DNA of 64,000 nt from Topomyia yanbarensis (GCF_030247195.1 NC_080670.1:41711524-41775523), one strand, 5' to 3'. Counted from the stretch's first letter, positions 35,227 to 48,308 are shown. Notes: a model not told the origin generated them from the sequence alone. Program-made: numbers and translations.

Positions 35227-36452
35227 GGGAAACCGAAGAAATTTGAAACAGAGGAGAGTTGAAACAGTGCCCATAACTAGCGTAACAGTGCCGTTAGGGA
35301 TAAAACAATAATACAGTTGTTTTATTTATATCGTTCCCACAAACCCTCCAATACACGCCAAATACGTTAAATAAGTGGTTGAGTATTTACGGTAAACACA
35401 CTACAAAAAATTAGCAAAAGTAAGTTTTCGTTTTTAGCTTCAAATTAGTAATAGAATATTAAATGATGTTAGATCATGAAAATATCACTACTATATAGTC
35501 TAAGAGCTAACATTTATAAATTGTGCGAGTTTCATTCTATCTTTGCGATGTATAAATTGTAAATTGTGGATCAAGCCTATCTTCTCGACTTTGTTTCAAC
35601 TCTCCTCGATGATGAACTTCTAGTCTTATGGTAATGTTATAATCACATTAACGTTCCTGAACAAATAATAATAAACAAGATTCTTCTTTCCTGAATTGAC
35701 AACAGTGATCAACGTTCTCAATGTATTAGATCTAGGTCATCTATAACCACGGAATATGCATTTTTCTAATTGTTTACTCCTATCGGCTTCTGAATGAGCC
35801 AAATACTTCCGATATGGATACCAAATTACCTGTTTTCATAAACCCGTATCACTTTTAGTCATAATTAATATCATTGATCATATCAACAATTTTAAAGAAT
35901 GCAGAATGTTCCAGGGGAAGTAGTTGGAAAATAATACATAACTAAATATATGAAAAAACAATTACAATTATAGTTAATTAGTGGTTAGGTAAAGTATCTT
36001 ATTGTTATTACTGTTGAGATAAGCTAAGAAATTCCTGCATTTGTGATCAAAATCTAACATTACTTTCAAAACAAGTGTCAGTTTATACGTAGATATACAC
36101 TGTGAAAAATAATGATAAGGATACATGTAATTTTAAGGAATTATCTTAGCGTGAACGAATAAAAATGACACAATTTGACGCTTTAGAAAATGTTTTGATA
36201 ATATTTAAAATAATTGGTTACTTGTTTCAACTCACATTCATAACTGTTTCAACTTACCTCGGTACAAGGAGAGTTGAAACAAAAATCAATATATTGATGC
36301 TTTGTTATTGATTTGTACCAGTTATTCTGATGTAATTTGATAAAGCATAAACAGAAGTAAGAAATTTAAAAATAAACAATCATCGAATGACAGTTTCTTT
36401 TCGATTTATCTAACAAAAACAAAAAATTGTTTCAACCCTCGTCGGTCTCCCC
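35227..36452. mobile_element. 1.2-kb TIR element with GTTGAAACA motifs, TA flanks
   Basis: Left end GGGGAAACCGAAGAAATTTG; right end CCCTCGTCGGTCTCCCC, its imperfect inverse, with TA at 35,225-35,226 and 36,453-36,454. GAGAGTTGAAACA occurs near both ends and internally (about 35,255; 36,270; inverted near 35,590 and 36,430). No coding frame, so a non-autonomous TA-inserting element is the best reading. Confidence 0.55.
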
Positions 36453-36454
36453 TA

Positions 36455-37866
36455 TGTCTTCTACATAGGTGTGGCAATTCTATTGCCCGCAATATCGGAA
36501 AATCGCAGTTGAAAAGAAAAAAATGCTTTTTCTACTGAAGCGAAAACTAGGACTACTTTCATGCGCTGTTGACGATTGCTACGTTTCATCCGCCATCCGG
36601 CATTGTTAATTGCAGGGAAATAAGTGTATGTATGCTTTATATGCATATCATAGATATGCAGCGTACCTACTTTTCAATTAAGGCATTGCTTACTGCTTTC
36701 GCTACGTTCAGATACACAAGAGAGTTTTCATACATTGTCGAGGAAAGATATGTAAGTAATGTAAAATAGACATAGGTGGGTTTTCTCCGAAACTCGACCT
36801 AGCGGAAGCGGATTGGATTCGAGTAATTTAAATTGCTTTAAATCGAGTCAGCTCGAATCCTTATTCTTACGGCCAATTTATTCACTGAATGAAAATCGGT
36901 TTTCGCTAAAAATCCGTTTTCGGGTTGCTGGTGACCGGTTAACCGAAAACCGGTTTTTATACAAGTGAAGAAATTTTCCGTTATAGTTCTTTCAAAGAAC
37001 ATGATTTTTTTTGATATCTTTTTGCGGTTCAGGCCATAATCGGGTATTTAATATAATTTAATATCCGACCATCTCTTGTTCATAGTAAGTATAATAGTTT
37101 GGTCCCATAAGCAGCGAAATTCTTCATTCAACTGAGCTGAGAGTCATATATTCAACAGCGTGAATCGTATGTCCTTATTGCGCACATGCTTCTGCTCCTA
37201 AATGTAAAGGACTCCCGTCTTTAATTTGATTTCCCATGCTAATGTGATATCTTTTGTAATAAGTATACCATGTTCAGTGTGTGCAGTAAACGTGCGTATT
37301 CAGTTTCTCGTCAGCAAACCAAAGCTTCTGTGAATGGCTAACTGATAGCAAGTTGGTGTCAGTTACTGACGAGCAGAATACGAAACATAAAAATCCAACT
37401 TTTCTAAATGAAGATGTGCAAATCTTTGCATTTCCTTTTTTGTAGGGGCAAAAAATTGCACATTATTATCCATTTTTTTTTCTACGGCACATGCTGTACT
37501 CGGCAGCGCACGTGTAACAAAATACTTTTGTTCATGATGAGCAAATCGCTAGAAACAGCCAACATCGTAGGATAGGAACAAAAAAACATACGTTTCAACA
37601 TGACTGCATTACAATACAGCCTCGTTACTAGCTGCCTACATGCATGTAAGTAGTTAATTCACCTGTAGAGGAAGACCCGGGGACGAAAAGATAGGAGCCG
37701 GTGGCGGATGTGTAACAAGAAACTGCGATTTTTTCAGGATAGATGCTACCATCAAGAACGCTGTTCGCTCTGTGTACCGAGTCTACTTTTGGTAGGTATT
37801 TTTGTCGGTTCGGATCAATCTCATTAATTTAGGAAAAAAATTTGATGGGTCTTCTTTTTGTGAAAA
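36455..37866. other. No gene; CCGGTTTT-rich and hairpin segments
   Basis: At about 36,895-36,960 there are repeated CGGTTTTCGG / CCGGTTAACCGAAAACCGG motifs able to pair. Near 37,062 the sequence TATCCGACCATCTCTTG resembles the terminus of the CCCGAAC family. At about 37,292-37,384 a hairpin pairs CGTATTC...CTCGTCA with TGACGAG..GAATACG. Nothing coding is supported. Confidence 0.35.
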
Positions 37867-39183
37867 ACGGTTTTAATCCACCTAACAGTGTGATGAGACA
37901 TTTCTTATAACTTTTATCACTCTCTTCGGATATTATATCGTTTGAGAACATTTAGAACTTGATGCTTCGCGATGTTTTTGATAACACATACTATATGGGA
38001 TAGTGACAGGACTCAGACAATCGCTCAAATCAGCATAGGACAACATCAGTGCTAGAAATCTCAAACCAAATCAATGGGAAAGCGAAAAAATAGCCCATAA
38101 AATAGACATACCAACGAATTATTGTTAATGCTCTGTTGATAAAATATCTAAATTGTGATGGGAAAACTGAATTTTCCTAAAGGGGTTATATATTGTACTG
38201 AACCAAAAAAAATAGAATTTTTTTTAATCGATTTGAAGTTTATACTTTACTCAAATTTCCAACGCGACTGAGAACTAAGAAAATTGAAATCGCAGCTCCT
38301 GATATTTTTCTAAAGGTGACTTCCCAGTAGTATCCTTGATTTGAATCATTATCGCTAATCCTAATGCCAAAGAACAAATAAAAACCTCTCGAAAACGAAC
38401 CGTTTGGGAAAATCATCGTCATTACTGGAATTTTCATTTTCACGAATCTTTTCGATAACCTTCCGTCACTTGCTTTAATGCACTGGGTGCACAGTGCTCC
38501 GAAAATCTAGCGAAATCATCTTAGGGCACCAGTGGGTCTAATTCAGAGCCATCTGCGCGGCGAGTTAAATCTGTAAAGAATTCTAAAAATTAATTTCTAT
38601 TCCATAATTTTCAGTTCAGCAATTCGAGAGATCGTGATATTGTGTAGAAAAAAAGCTGAAAATTTCAGTATTTTCTCTATCTGCAACATATAAACCCTTA
38701 AGTATACCAATTAATTGGTATACGAATTGGAATAGGTTCGCCAATTTTTGGAAGAAGTCTACAAAATAACCCCTTGAAAGCTACCTAAAAATAATTGCAT
38801 CGAAGCAATAAAAAAATCTCCCAAAAAGAAATGTACCTATTAATGTGAAACACAGCGAATAATACATACAATAAAGACCCATTTTTATCAGTCTCATGGT
38901 GTATTTTAGGCTGACAAAATGGGGACATTGACTAAATCGGGTAATTTTTTTTCTTTATAATAAACTGAAGCTGTTAAAGTATTCTTCTCGTCCCTTGATG
39001 TAGTCTGATAACTATTTCTGATTATGATGAGCTTTTTATTTTCGCATATTTCGCATATCTTCATGATAAGGAAAACATGATCAAGAAAAGAAGGGGTTTC
39101 AATGTGTTATAATAGATATTCAGCATTCGAAGAAGTTTCTTTTGAACGAGTGTAGAACGACTTTGTTTCTACTTACTTGAAAT

Positions 39184-40989
39184 CAGCGGCGTAGCCAGAA
39201 ATTCGGTTTATGAAAATCGATCATACTGTCCAAACGGCTTAATTCCGAAACCGTAATTTTTGAAGTTTTAAAATTATTCAGAATTATTTTTCAGAAAATA
39301 GCAACAGAGTTCGTGTCTTTAGCGAATTGGTTGAGACTTTATTGTAGTCATGAATATTAACCTGAGAAAATTCACCATAAATACTTTTTGGACGATATAC
39401 CGTCAAAATTATTTTATCAAATGATGCGCTGTTTAACGTTTGTAAAACTCATCGAAGATACTAAACCTCCGAAATTGGCGGTTTCAAAATGATGCTATCT
39501 TGACCTTAAATTACTGTTTTTAAACATTTGACCTATACATATAATTGGTCATACAACAAAAATCAAATGCTCATCAAAATCGATCAGGAACCTGCTAGAA
39601 TCGAATGGAAAGCGTCATTTTTCATAAATTTCTCTCTACATTCGGAAAGTGTTATCCTCGTTATTAATCATATTACGTTTTCGTCTCAACTCGACGCATT
39701 CCCAAAATAAAAACCTGTTTTAATCCACCTAGTGGTGCAATTGTGCTTGTCTCATTTGTCCAGACTACGATTCCTGGTTATGTTCAATACAACGGTGGAA
39801 ATGAATATTACATGTTCAGTACGATTTGCACATACATACAATGGATCAACAGCCACGATCTTGAGATGCTATGTGATACTGAAACATCGCTTGAAACCAG
39901 CGGCGGATCATGGAGAAAGATCCGGGAGGTCCAGGTCATGCCGAAAATTTTCAACTTGTTAAGGAATTTTAAACTAGTTTTAATTTTAAAGTAGCAACCC
40001 CTCACTGCATACTCCCTCCGGGCCGGTATGATTGACGATTTTTGGAGTGATTGCATAACCTTTCTATATGAGAAAGGCAAAAATGTACCAAAGTCCAAAG
40101 AAGTCAATTTTTGTCAAACATCTCAATGTTTCATGCATTTTAAAGTCATTTCGCATCAAAAATACAAATTTGATTTTGAAAATTTTTCATTTCAGTTTAT
40201 ATGGGAATTTGCTGTGTGATTGCACTATTCAACTCGTAACTCCGGAACCGGAAGTCCAATCAATAAAAAAATTCAATTGCAGCCGATGGGAAGGTTGTAC
40301 CTTTCATTTGAGACTAACTTTGTGCAAATCGGTCCAGCCATCTCTGAGAAACAGAGGTCACATTTTTTTCTACATACACACATACATACACACACAGACA
40401 TTTTTCGATCTCGACGAACTCAGTCGATTGACATATGACACTCGGCCCTCCGGGTCGGGATTAGATTGACGAATTTTAGAGTGAATGAGAAAGGCAAAAA
40501 CATTTTTAGCAAATGTTGAAAATTATGCATTTTTCTTGGTGAGCTGTTCTATGTTTCATAGACATTAAATCAATTTTAACTTCGCTTCCTATTAAATAAA
40601 GACCCTTATTACAGTACATCTCTACAAAAGCGAGCTCAATTTGAAAAGAAATCTGAAGATTATGATTGATTACAGAACTCTGGAATTTTCTATTGGAATG
40701 TTTTCAGGCAGGAATTTGATATTGATGCAATTAGACAACTGTGAAATCAAGACCAATAGATCAGTTACATATCAGGACCCCTTTCCTTCCCTTTTTTATC
40801 AAAATTCCTCATGATGTTTACAACAACAGGTTATCAATCTACGGATCAGATAATTGTTATTGTAATATTGAATTAAATCATTCAGCATCAATAAATTTTC
40901 GACTTCAATCCAATATTTTTTTTTTGGATGTGGTGGGGGGGGGGTTGTATGGTGTTATACCCCAAAATCTTCCCTTGGCTACGCCGTTG
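39184..40989. mobile_element. hAT-like element nested in copy C
   Basis: Left end CAGCGGCGTAGCCAGAAATT, right end CTTGGCTACGCCGTTG; flanks CTTGAAAT (39,176-39,183) and CTTGGAGT (40,990-40,997). A G-run at 40,934 precedes the right end as in the other copies. The left tip lacks the G-rich GGTGGGGGTTTGG stretch present in A and B. Confidence 0.6.
39712..40500 (+). mobile_element. Inner Helentron-like element in copy C
   Basis: Starts AACCTGTTTTAATCCACCTA. Internal first 3' terminus with CCTTTCTATATGAGAAAGG near 40,059-40,077; final decayed terminus GTGAATGAGAAAGGCAAAA ending 40,499. The CA-rich tract (about 40,372-40,398) and CTCGGCCCTCCGGGTC block lie between them. Same insertion point as in A, B and D. 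Confidence 0.6.
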
Positions 40990-41906
40990 CTTGGAGTTAT
41001 TTATTTCGCTTTTCATTTTCCGATATGTTTCAGATCGAACCGATGGTTATAAGTTAGAAAAATTGCAGTCAGAAGGTTCGCACAAATGAACATTTTTGCA
41101 CTGATAAGTTATCAAGTTCCTTCCAGACAACTTGGAAGTGTTCGGTGATTATTTCTAGCGGTTGTAGATAGAAAAATGAAATACAAAATTCGTTTTATCG
41201 AAATAATGTTTAGCTTATTTCAATGGATTATTACTATATTGAACAATAAATAGGCGACAAAGAGTAATTAACAAACAACAAGCCATAACTTTTAAATTAT
41301 TCAAAATAGATATTTAAAGTCTTTAGTAAAGTTATTCGCAAAAGTAAGAGCTACAAATTTGCTGAAGACATCTTTTCGATATAATCACTTCCAAGAAAAT
41401 TTGTGAAAATATCTCACTCATAGGGGGATTAATCAGCAAAAGCACAATATCAAAAGAAAGGGCATATTACCTCCATTAAATTCTGCGAAGATACTATTGA
41501 CCTAAAATAAGCCGTTTTGGCGTTAATAATAGATAACATGTTTTTGGTCATATTTCTGGCAATGGGAAATGATAAAAATCTTTCATCCGCATTTAATGTT
41601 AAATATCTCTTTTGATAATAGTCCGATTTCAACAATCTAAAGCTTGTTCGAAAGGTATTCGTTAAAGCTGTCTAAAAACATATAAATTGTTAATCTATGT
41701 TGTCAATTTCGGCAGATAATTTTAAAAAACTGCAAAAAAACGCCATTTTTACACATTCAAACATTCATATCATGGAAACTAAACATCAGAATCAAAAACA
41801 AATTAATAGCGTTCATACTGTTTTTTAGTTCTTTCATTTAAAATTGGTTTGGATAAGATCGGTTCAGCCATTGCTGAGAAACACGAATGAGAATTTGTCC
41901 GTTACA

Positions 41907-41918
41907 TACACACACACA

Positions 41919-41986
<68 letters not shown>
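41907..41986. repeat. (CA)n microsatellite, about 80 nt
   Basis: Almost uninterrupted CA dinucleotides with one GA near the left side. It occupies the microsatellite position of the outer element of copy C. Confidence 0.95.
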
Positions 41987-41990
<4 letters not shown>

Positions 41991-42375
41991 TTGTCCCAAA
42001 TCGTCGAGATGAGTCGATTGGTCTATAAGACTCGGCCCTCCGTGCCTCGGAAAAATTCTTGAAAGTTTGAGCGAATTCTATACATTTCTTTTATAAGAAA
42101 TGTAAAACGTTCTCTAATCTGGTTGAAATTTACAATACAGTGAAAGAAACTAGGGCTTTTAGATGAACATGCTTAATTTTTGTCTGCCGAATTTCAATTT
42201 CGTTTAACAGGTCTTGTCCGATCGGTCCGATCAAACACCATATTGTCTAGGGGAACTGTCCAAGTAGCAATTGCAACTTGTTGAAAGTTTTAAATGTTGC
42301 ACAACTGCTACACAATATTTTTTATTGTTGGATATATTTGAAAAGAATTTCTACTGGTTTTTAAACTGGTTGTGC

Positions 42376-43554
42376 AATAGAGTGACAGAAAAAAATGACC
42401 CCCATCGGCCCACTCCTGAGTCGATTCCTAGTCCCACCAGGAGTGTCTGCTCCAAATTTGAGCCAAATCGAACAAGTCTAGCTACCGGACCAACGTGCTT
42501 GAAGTTTGTATGGGATTTTTCGACAATTTACATGGAGAAAACCCACTTGCGAACATTTTCACCGCTAGGGGGCACTGTATACATCAGTTTATCACCAAAA
42601 GCGAAACTTAAGAAGATAATTCTATTATCTACCACTTTGTTGAAGACTGCAAAGAGATCTGACTCGAACAAGAAAAGTTATTAAACTTATAACGAAGTGA
42701 TGTCTGAGTCAGTTTTGCATGGGGCCTAGCAGTGCATGGTAGTGTATCAGTACTAGGTTCTAACAAACTAAACATTTTTATGGAATAATTGTTAGATTTA
42801 GCTCACTAGTGTGTTCGGAAGAATTATAGTACATAATACGAGTTATGTTTTGGTTAGAAAATTTTAGTTCCAGCTGTGACCGCATAGATGGTGCCAATAC
42901 TAACTTTTCAACGGAGAGAGATAGAAATTAGGTGTCTTCTACAAAGTTGTAGAACAAGATTTTTTCAGTAATTTTGCCAAACATCTCGATATTCTATCTC
43001 TCTCCGTTAAAAAGTTAGTGTTGGCGCCATCTATGCGGTCACAGGTGGAACTAAAATTTTCTAACCAAAACATAACTCGTGTTATGTACTGCAATTCTTC
43101 CGAACATACTATTCAGCTAAATCTAACCGTTATTCCACAAAAATGTTTAGTTTGTTAGAACCTAGTACTGATATACTACCACGTACTGCTAGGCCCCATG
43201 CAAAACTGACTCAGACATCACTTCACTAAAAGTTTAATAACTTCTTTCAACAAAGCCGGATTGACTAGCAGTCTTCGACAAAGTTGTAGACAATTAAATT
43301 ATCTTTCTTATTTTCACTTACAGTGATAATACGATGCATACAGTGCCACCTAGCGGTGAAAATGCGAGCTAGTGGGTTTTCTCCATGTAAATCGTCGAAA
43401 AATCCCATACAAACTTCAGGCACCTTGGTCCGGTAGCTAGACTTGTCCGATTTGCTTCAAATTTGGAGCAAGTACTCCTGGTGGGACTAGGAATCGACTC
43501 AGGGGTGGGCCAAGTGAGTTTTCAAAAATTCATTATTTTTCTGGGCACTCTATT
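42376..43554. mobile_element. 1.18-kb fold-back element III with GTGC target duplication
   Basis: Tips AATAGAGTG and CACTCTATT are flanked by GTGC at 42,372-42,375 and 43,555-43,558. The arms pair over most of their length: GAGTCGATTCCTAGTCCCAC, CGGTCACAGGTGGAACT-type sequence and CTAGGCCCCATGCAAAACTG recur inverted. The centre is at about 42,960-42,970. Arms differ at scattered positions, so it is not recent. No protein is encoded. Confidence 0.75.
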
Positions 43555-43558
43555 GTGC

Positions 43559-46109
43559 AACTATGTAACTATAGAGCTGGCCAATAGTGCTAAGTATGCA
43601 AACATCAATACCAGTTGTGAAACTAATCAGAAACTTTGCTAACTTGCACAAACAGTCTTACAAGTTGCAAATGCCTCTTTGTTTGCCATTCCACCATAAA
43701 ACAGAACTGTCAATGGCACAGCTATTGTTTTCATTATTTTGCTGCAATTAGGAACATGTTACACAACATACAAACAAAGTGCGCTATTTCCATAACATAG
43801 TTGTTACCAAGAGAGCCCGTAACTGTGAGAAAGTCTGACACCCCACGACTTGTCCCAGATATCAAATTTTAAATCATATAATAATGACAGGATATTATTA
43901 GTACGATTATTTTGAACATTTTGAGACACATCGCTGCTATATAGGTTCATTAAACGTCAAACAAATCAACAAACATGCGAAAGCAAAGTTGATGTGCACT
44001 TAGATGTTATTTTTGGTTGATACAATTTAAGGTTTTAACAGCGTAAAAGCCAGTTTTATTGTCGCACATTCTAATCTACTCTCCATATCATAAGATTTGA
44101 AGCAGAGATGATGGTATAGAGATGCGCGAAGACTGAAGCCAAAAGTTCCAATCGAACCCAAAACAACGGTTCCAAACGAGCAATGTAAACAAATATGGCG
44201 GATTTAGGAAGTAACTCGTGCCAGTTGTGCGACAATATTGCTATTACTCATAAACTGTATTTTCGATATATCCTTTCTGACGCAATGAAAAACATTTACA
44301 CAGACTCAGTTACGTGAATCAATGCGTTTTTGAGTTGCATGATTGAGCATTTTGCGAAATATTTCTCAAAAGAAATTCTACAAGCATCTCGGTCAAAAAG
44401 GGCAAGTTGCTGGCTAACGGGGGGCAATTTGCCAACTCGGATGCGCTAATTGCCCTTCAATTTGCCAGCAAATTGCTGGCAATTAGGGGGCTATTTCAAA
44501 TGCAACATGTGGGCGGTTTGCCGCCGTCACGTTAATGATACTTAAACTTATCCTGACGGAACGGTAACGTTCCGTTGACGTTGACGGAAGCTGATGTATC
44601 GTCTGAATCGTCCTTAATATGAGAAAACTAGTCTGTAAGTTTATAATGTTCAGACTTTGCATCTACTATAAAATGAGATGAATAGAGGAGCTAAGATGAA
44701 TTAGGGAGCAGTAACCCTATAACATTCTAAAATGATATTGAAAAACAATTTTCATCGACGTCGGCATGTCCATCAGAAGTTTCGAGAAATCATAACACGA
44801 ACAGAGTTCCGAAAAATCACAACACAAACCGAATAGCTTACTACGAAGCGTACATTACTTCTAAGTGGATGAATTCTAGTAACAGGCGAAACGTTATGCT
44901 TGCAGAACTGATCTTACACCTTAGAATAGCTCCACAAGTAGTAATAAAGTTCGAAAAGATTACTTGAGAAAATCATAAACCAAGCGTTCGAATGCTCTTC
45001 CTCTTGCTACGCGACGAGACTCAAGAAAGCATGCATTTGCATCACACATACTCATATACACATAATAACACTTTATCATACAGACACAACACATTCTCAA
45101 TGAAAAAAAAATGACAAAAAACAAAGAGGCTCTTGTCCCTTTAGAGCGTTGGTCTTACCCGCAGCTTTTTTAAAATGTCATTTCTCTCCGATTTATGGCA
45201 AACAATAACTTTTAATGAATCCAATTTTTTGGGAACGCTGAAAAAATTATATCTTGTTAAGAACCAACTGAACAAGGATTATTCACAGAATATGTAATTT
45301 TAAGAGCTTTGGAGAATTTTAGGAAAATGATTGCGTTTACGGAGTCGGACTTGCCACCGGTTCCCCTATCTCGAGATAATCTAACGTTTCGTCGAGTTGT
45401 TGCTATACGGGAACCACTTGAGTGCGATCGAAATAAAAACGAACGTCAAAACGTTTTCTCATTCGCACTGATTCCAATTCGATGGGCGAATGAATTAAGC
45501 TGGGCGGTGGTGCATGGCTGAAAAGTCGCAATGTGGATTTAGGAAAAGATTCGCAATATGTATCTTGTGCTTTGATCGTTTCAAGCATACTTTTATGCAG
45601 TTCTGCCAACAATGCTCTAAAAAACTGGAACCTCTCTTTGAAAAAAAAACGGATACTCGAAAATCCAAATTTATCCTTGTAGTCACCCCATACTTTTTAT
45701 TTCAAATAAAATGGGTTTCATCCAGAAAAAACTCAAGCAATACAATATCAACATGTTCAGTTATCTAAAAGGAATAATCTTCATTTTCAGGCACAAATCT
45801 CCGATCAACATGGAGAACGTCCCATTTGAGCCAGACGCTATTGATTCCTGATTTCCTCTCGCAGTTTCAATAAAAAATCAGTTATATATTGCAGTGAATT
45901 CCTCGTTTAAGATAGTCTAAAGTCGATAGAAATTTGAAGTGAATATCGAAAAATGGCGCCTCCACTCCGAGTTAACTCTCTTGACAATTTCATTTATTTT
46001 ATATAGTAAACAACTAATGTATTGCAAATAGTGAGGATATGTTTCTGGCGGATACGTCTAGGAATAAACTGGACAATATTTGAACAAACTGAGCAATTTA
46101 CACATTTGT
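43559..46109. other. No gene confirmed; weak terminal-exon-like signal
   Basis: At 44,390-44,500 several GGCAATTTGC / GCTGGCAATT motifs occur in both orientations. A 3'-splice-like CTTCATTTTCAG at 45,780-45,791 is followed by an open stretch (HKSPINMENVPFEPDAIDS) ending in TGA at 45,851 and an AATAAA at about 45,869. This could be a small terminal exon, but nothing upstream or in protein families supports it. A frame at 45,309-45,521 (MENFRKMIAFTESDLPP...) is unrecognised. Confidence 0.25.
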
Positions 46110-46619
46110 TGTATCGATTTTGTTGGCTATTTTCGGCAAATTTGAGACTAAGAGAAACGAAAGCAATGAAATTGAAAGACGGATAGGTATTCTAGAGCGA
46201 ATCAGTTATAAACTTAGAACGGAAAACTAGAACTAGGCAGGCTCATATGGGCATGATCGAAAGGAAATGTGAAGAATTTTTTGCCTTCTGCATAGTAGGA
46301 GTTGGGCGTTCCACCCAAGTCTACCGCATGGTCTATGGTAGAACATAACTCATCATCATGTTTTACCGCCGACGCCGGCAAAAAATTCTTCACAAATCCT
46401 CGCCTAGAACTTGGGTGGAACGCCCAACTCCTACTATGCAGAAGGCAAAAAATTCTTCACATTTCCTTTCGATCATGCCCATATGAGCCTGCCTAGTTCT
46501 AGTTTTCCGTTCTAAGTTTATAACTGATTCGCTCTAGAATACCTATCCGTCTTTCAATTTCATTGCTTTCGTTTCTCTTAGTCTCAAATTTGCCGAAAAT
46601 AGCCAACAAAATCGATACA
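46110..46619. repeat. Perfect 211-bp inverted repeat, 88-nt loop
   Basis: Arms 46,110-46,320 and 46,409-46,619 appear exactly complementary over 211 bp by eye. A 16-bp direct repeat CAATTTACACATTTGT lies just outside on both sides (46,094-46,109 and 46,651-46,666). The loop contains a decayed extra copy of the arm segment GGCAAAAAATTCTTCACA. Frames inside mirror each other because of the palindrome and are not genes. Confidence 0.9.
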
Positions 46620-46884
46620 GTAGAACCTTGCGGCAATTAAAACATAGTAACAATTTACACATTTGTCTGTTCGAGTGGATCGAGTAAATAAAATTTGAAG
46701 AATCCAGTTTAAACTGGAATATTGGTTGCTTTTACGTACAGTCCCTAACGCATTAAAGGTCGATTTCTTCACCGTTGCTTAACGTTTAAGCCAGGTTTAA
46801 GGCACAAGTTGCTCTATTTAAGCATGTGCAGGAACTGAACGCTTTGTAGTGTGCGTAGGAAAAATTGTGCACAGCTTTGCCGCC

Positions 46885-47215
46885 GGTTTATTCATTTAAA
46901 GCATTTATTAAACTCTAAAAGAAGAAATTCTGTTGATTTATTAGACTATCACGATTCGAATTATGCAAAATAGTTGGTGGAAAAACAATTGACCGGACGG
47001 AATGATGCTTGTGACAAAGTGGCAGTGTTTTTTTCATTGCGCAGTTGTGTTGTGTACCCCTCTACAGTGTAGTGGTATGACAAAAAATCATCGCCACTTT
47101 TTCAAAACCACGATTCCGCCCGGTCGATTGTTTTTTAACCAACTATTTTTCGTAATTTGAATCGTGGTAATCTAATAAATCGACTGATTTTCGTCTTTCA
47201 GAGTTAATTAAAAGT
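46885..47215. repeat. Imperfect fold-back element IV
   Basis: Left landmarks TTGATTTATTAGACTATCAC, AAAATAGTTGGT and GACCGGACGGAAT recur inverted at the right as GTGGTAATCTAATAAATCGA, ACCAACTATTTTT and ATTCCGCCCGGTC. The centre lies near 47,045. The arms differ at roughly one in ten positions by eye. Non-coding. Confidence 0.6.
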
Positions 47216-48070
47216 TTTATATGGATAAACCCATGACAAAGTTAAACGCATTTGTTCCAACGCATACTATCAAGCATTCAATTAATATAGACGCTCACCC
47301 AAAGTTCTTTGAACCTTAAACGTACTGGCGAATCTAGTTTTAAACATAGGCGTTGTTTATGTTATAAAGGCCCGCACAGAGTGAAGCCAAATCTACCTAT
47401 CGTGCAAAGTAAACAAACATTCTTCTTTCGGAGAACATACAAGAAAAGTATTAGTGTTGAGAAAAAAATTTCATGGCAAAATATTTCAATCGCTAAACAA
47501 GACACTGAATTTAGTTTATTATACTTTTTTGTACCAATGTAAAATAAATTATTTGGAATAGAATTACGAATAAAGTGCTATGAGCCACGAAACAGTAGGT
47601 TTTCAATTCACTCCACTGTGTAACTCGGTTCAAGTCACTCAAAGTTACAGCAAAAACTGTGGGTGCCAGGAACAAAGAAGAGGACATCAATTTAGGCAGT
47701 GTTGCGCATTCCTTTGTACGGGACTCTATAATACCACAGACTCTAGTTTTAAAGTTAAGCGAGGGTGCATAAATCGGCCCTAATTTGTATAAAACACGTA
47801 TACAAAATTGCCTGTACAGTCGAGCTCCATGTTCGAACCAAAGATGTTCAAAATATAAATTTAAATAAAAGCATAATCTTTGGTGGGAACACGGTTCACA
47901 CCTAAGAGAAGAGAAGACAATCGCGTAGCCAATTTGATCCACTCCTAACCTCAATATTGAACCAGCTTCTGATTGGTCGTTTTGCCAGTTAAGAGCGTTC
48001 ATAATATTTTCAAACGGGATGAAAAACAGTGCTGCTGAATTTATTTTGGCTACTTTTCATACACATGAAC
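47216..48070. other. No gene recognised
   Basis: A 163-codon minus-strand frame (47,511-48,002) is cysteine-, leucine- and tyrosine-rich with no recognisable motif and contains no sign of selection that I can see. I do not call it. Confidence 0.35.
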
Positions 48071-48074
48071 ATTT

Positions 48075-48308
48075 CTCGACAAACATATGATTACGGCCTA
48101 AAAGCCAACTGTCAAAATCCACTTTGAATGGAAATTCCGGACAACCGTTACACGCCAATCACAGATGTTGATAATAGACGAAAGAGAAAAGTTTTCTCTT
48201 TCATAAACTGTTGTGAACTGTGTTCGACTAGTAACGGTTTGTCTGGAATTTCCATTCAAAGTGGATTTTGACAGTTGGCTTTTAGGCCGTAATCATATGT
48301 TTGTCGAG
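48075..48308. mobile_element. 234-bp fold-back MITE with ATTT target duplication
   Basis: Arms of about 77 bp start CTCGACAAACATATGATTAC and end GTAATCATATGTTTGTCGAG; flanks are ATTT on both sides (48,071-48,074; 48,309-48,312). The loop has its own palindrome GAAAGAGAAAAG / TTTTCTCTTTC. Very similar arms suggest a fairly young insertion. Confidence 0.75.

Larger units (their letters stand above)
37867..42107 (+). mobile_element. Composite repeat copy C
   Basis: Start ACGGTTTTAATCCACCTAAC; subterminal ACATTTCTTATA at 37,898-37,909; 3' stem-loop 42,082-42,103. Structure as in B, with a deletion where B has about 150 bp near 28,000 and another shortening the sequence around 38,300. Its outer microsatellite is expanded to about 80 nt of nearly pure CA (41,907-41,986), against about 16-25 nt in A and B. 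Confidence 0.65.
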
